From Myxococcales bacterium (GTDB taxonomy: Bacteria; Myxococcota; Polyangia; Fen-1088), in NCBI GenBank assembly GCA_003157315.1, contig PMJE01000123.1, positions 1-6,607 on the forward strand: DNA of 6,607 bases. Direction: 5' to 3'. The position numbers were made by a program, and so were the translations under genes. Below are positions 5,844 to 6,607 of this stretch, piece by piece. Within the stretch, counting starts at the first letter, position 1. Each line of letters starts with the position of its first letter. The notes below the pieces were generated by a model, which had not been told where the DNA came from, searched no databases, and worked only from the letters and a program-made list of their open reading frames with translations.

Positions 5844-6607
5844 ATGCCGACGCCACCCTCGGACAGGTCCCCTGCTGAGCGCCTGTCCGCGCAGCAGAGT
5901 GCGGGACGGTTCACCATGTCCCCGCGCCGCGCCGCCGCGGTCAGCGCACTGCTCGCATGCCTGGTGTGTCTGCCGTCGCTGCGCGGGGGCTTCATCCTGG
6001 ACGACAACTATCTGGTCGCCAACAACCCTAGCCTGCGCAGCTTGGCCAACATTCCCGGCTTCTTCTTCCACGCTTGGGGCAGTGGTGAGGGCGGCGCCAG
6101 CCGTGCCGGGGTCAACGCCGCCTACTATCGACCGCTGACCTCAACCCTGCAGGCGGTCGAGTACGCCCTGTTTGGCCGCACACCGCTGGGCTGGCACCTG
6201 ACCAGCTTGCTGCTGCATATGGCGGCGACTGCGCTCGGCACTCTGCTGGCGGCACGCATTCTGCGCAACCTGGCCGGCGCGCTGGTGGCTGGCCTCATCT
6301 TTGCCGTTCATCCCGTGCACACGGAGACCATGGCGGCAATCTGTTATCAAACCACCCTGCTGGCCGGCGTGCTGACGACGCTCGCACTGCTTGCATTCGG
6401 ACGGATTCTCGATCGCGACGGGGCCGGTCTGCGCACCAGCATCTTCGCGGGATTGACTACGTTTCTCGCCTGCACTGCCAAGGAAGAGGCCATGGTGATC
6501 CCGCTTTTGGCCCTGGCGTGGCTGTTCCTGCAGCAGTCTCTCGATCGGCGGCGGGTTCTCCTGCGCGGTTGGGGTGCCCTGGTGGCGGGAGCCGCGGCGG
6601 CGCTGGC
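5844..6607 (+). CDS. TMTC/PMT-like GT-C membrane glycosyltransferase, 3' partial
   Basis: The frame stays open from ATG 5844 to the window end (254 codons). Residues 25-47 contain the first membrane segment (AAAVSALLACLVCLPSL). It is followed by GGFILDDNYLV, whose Asp53-Asp54 pair sits in the first non-cytoplasmic loop, where GT-C enzymes keep an acidic catalytic or metal-binding motif. Then come YYRPLT (94-99), LFGRTPLGWHLTSLLLH (109-125), FAVHPVHTE (153-161) and TAKEEAMVIPL (211-221). Order and spacing match the TMTC group of transmembrane proteins, which in full length carry C-terminal TPR repeats and transfer mannose or a related sugar from a lipid carrier. Several hydrophobic segments (about 119-137, 143-157, 170-185, 200-212, 217-232) indicate a polytopic inner-membrane protein. 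A start at ATG 5916 is possible and would drop a hydrophilic 24-residue leader. Donor, acceptor and the C-terminal TPR region cannot be seen here. Confidence 0.82.
   Translation, partial: MPTPPSDRSPAERLSAQQSAGRFTMSPRRAAAVSALLACLVCLPSLRGGFILDDNYLVANNPSLRSLANIPGFFFHAWGSGEGGASRAGVNAAYYRPLTSTLQAVEYALFGRTPLGWHLTSLLLHMAATALGTLLAARILRNLAGALVAGLIFAVHPVHTETMAAICYQTTLLAGVLTTLALLAFGRILDRDGAGLRTSIFAGLTTFLACTAKEEAMVIPLLALAWLFLQQSLDRRRVLLRGWGALVAGAAAAL

Overview
The window looks like chromosomal DNA from a high-GC, secretion-rich Gram-negative bacterium. The best guess is a myxobacterium or relative (Myxococcota, Polyangia-like). This rests on gene style: a glycine-rich lipoprotein with Cys-rich modules and a C-terminal Hint domain, a secreted GH43 enzyme with a discoidin domain, a large PD40 propeller protein, and a TMTC-type membrane glycosyltransferase. 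No rRNA, tRNA or housekeeping marker is present, so the assignment is inference.

Layout. (1) 1-1287, plus strand: the 3' part of a GH43 glycosidase (closest in motifs to exo-beta-1,3-galactanases) ending in an F5/8 type C carbohydrate-binding domain. (2) 1274-1674: a scar region with a minus-strand remnant of a group II intron reverse transcriptase, cut at a perfect 2 x 30 bp tandem repeat, then about 150 bp without recognisable content. (3) 1675-3237, minus strand: a 520-residue predicted lipoprotein made of a Gly/Ser/Thr stalk encoded by DNA repeats, three Cys-rich modules, and a Hint domain at the extreme C-terminus. (4) 3238-3767: a divergent intergenic region of about 530 bp. On the minus strand it carries a good sigma-54 type -24/-12 element at the right distance from the Hint gene, and further upstream a perfect 8-4-8 inverted repeat that could be an activator site. 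(5) 3768-5630, plus strand: a secreted TolB-like PD40 beta-propeller protein. (6) 5844 to the window end, plus strand: the N-terminal part of a multi-pass TMTC/PMT-like GT-C glycosyltransferase.

All four main genes act in the envelope or outside the cell (polysaccharide breakdown, surface lipoprotein, exported propeller, membrane glycosyl transfer). Nothing in the sequence proves a shared pathway; strands and spacing suggest separate transcription units. The most interesting unit is the Hint lipoprotein together with its putative sigma-54 promoter and dyad. It could be a surface protein released or modified by self-cleavage and switched on by an enhancer-binding protein; this is a hypothesis.
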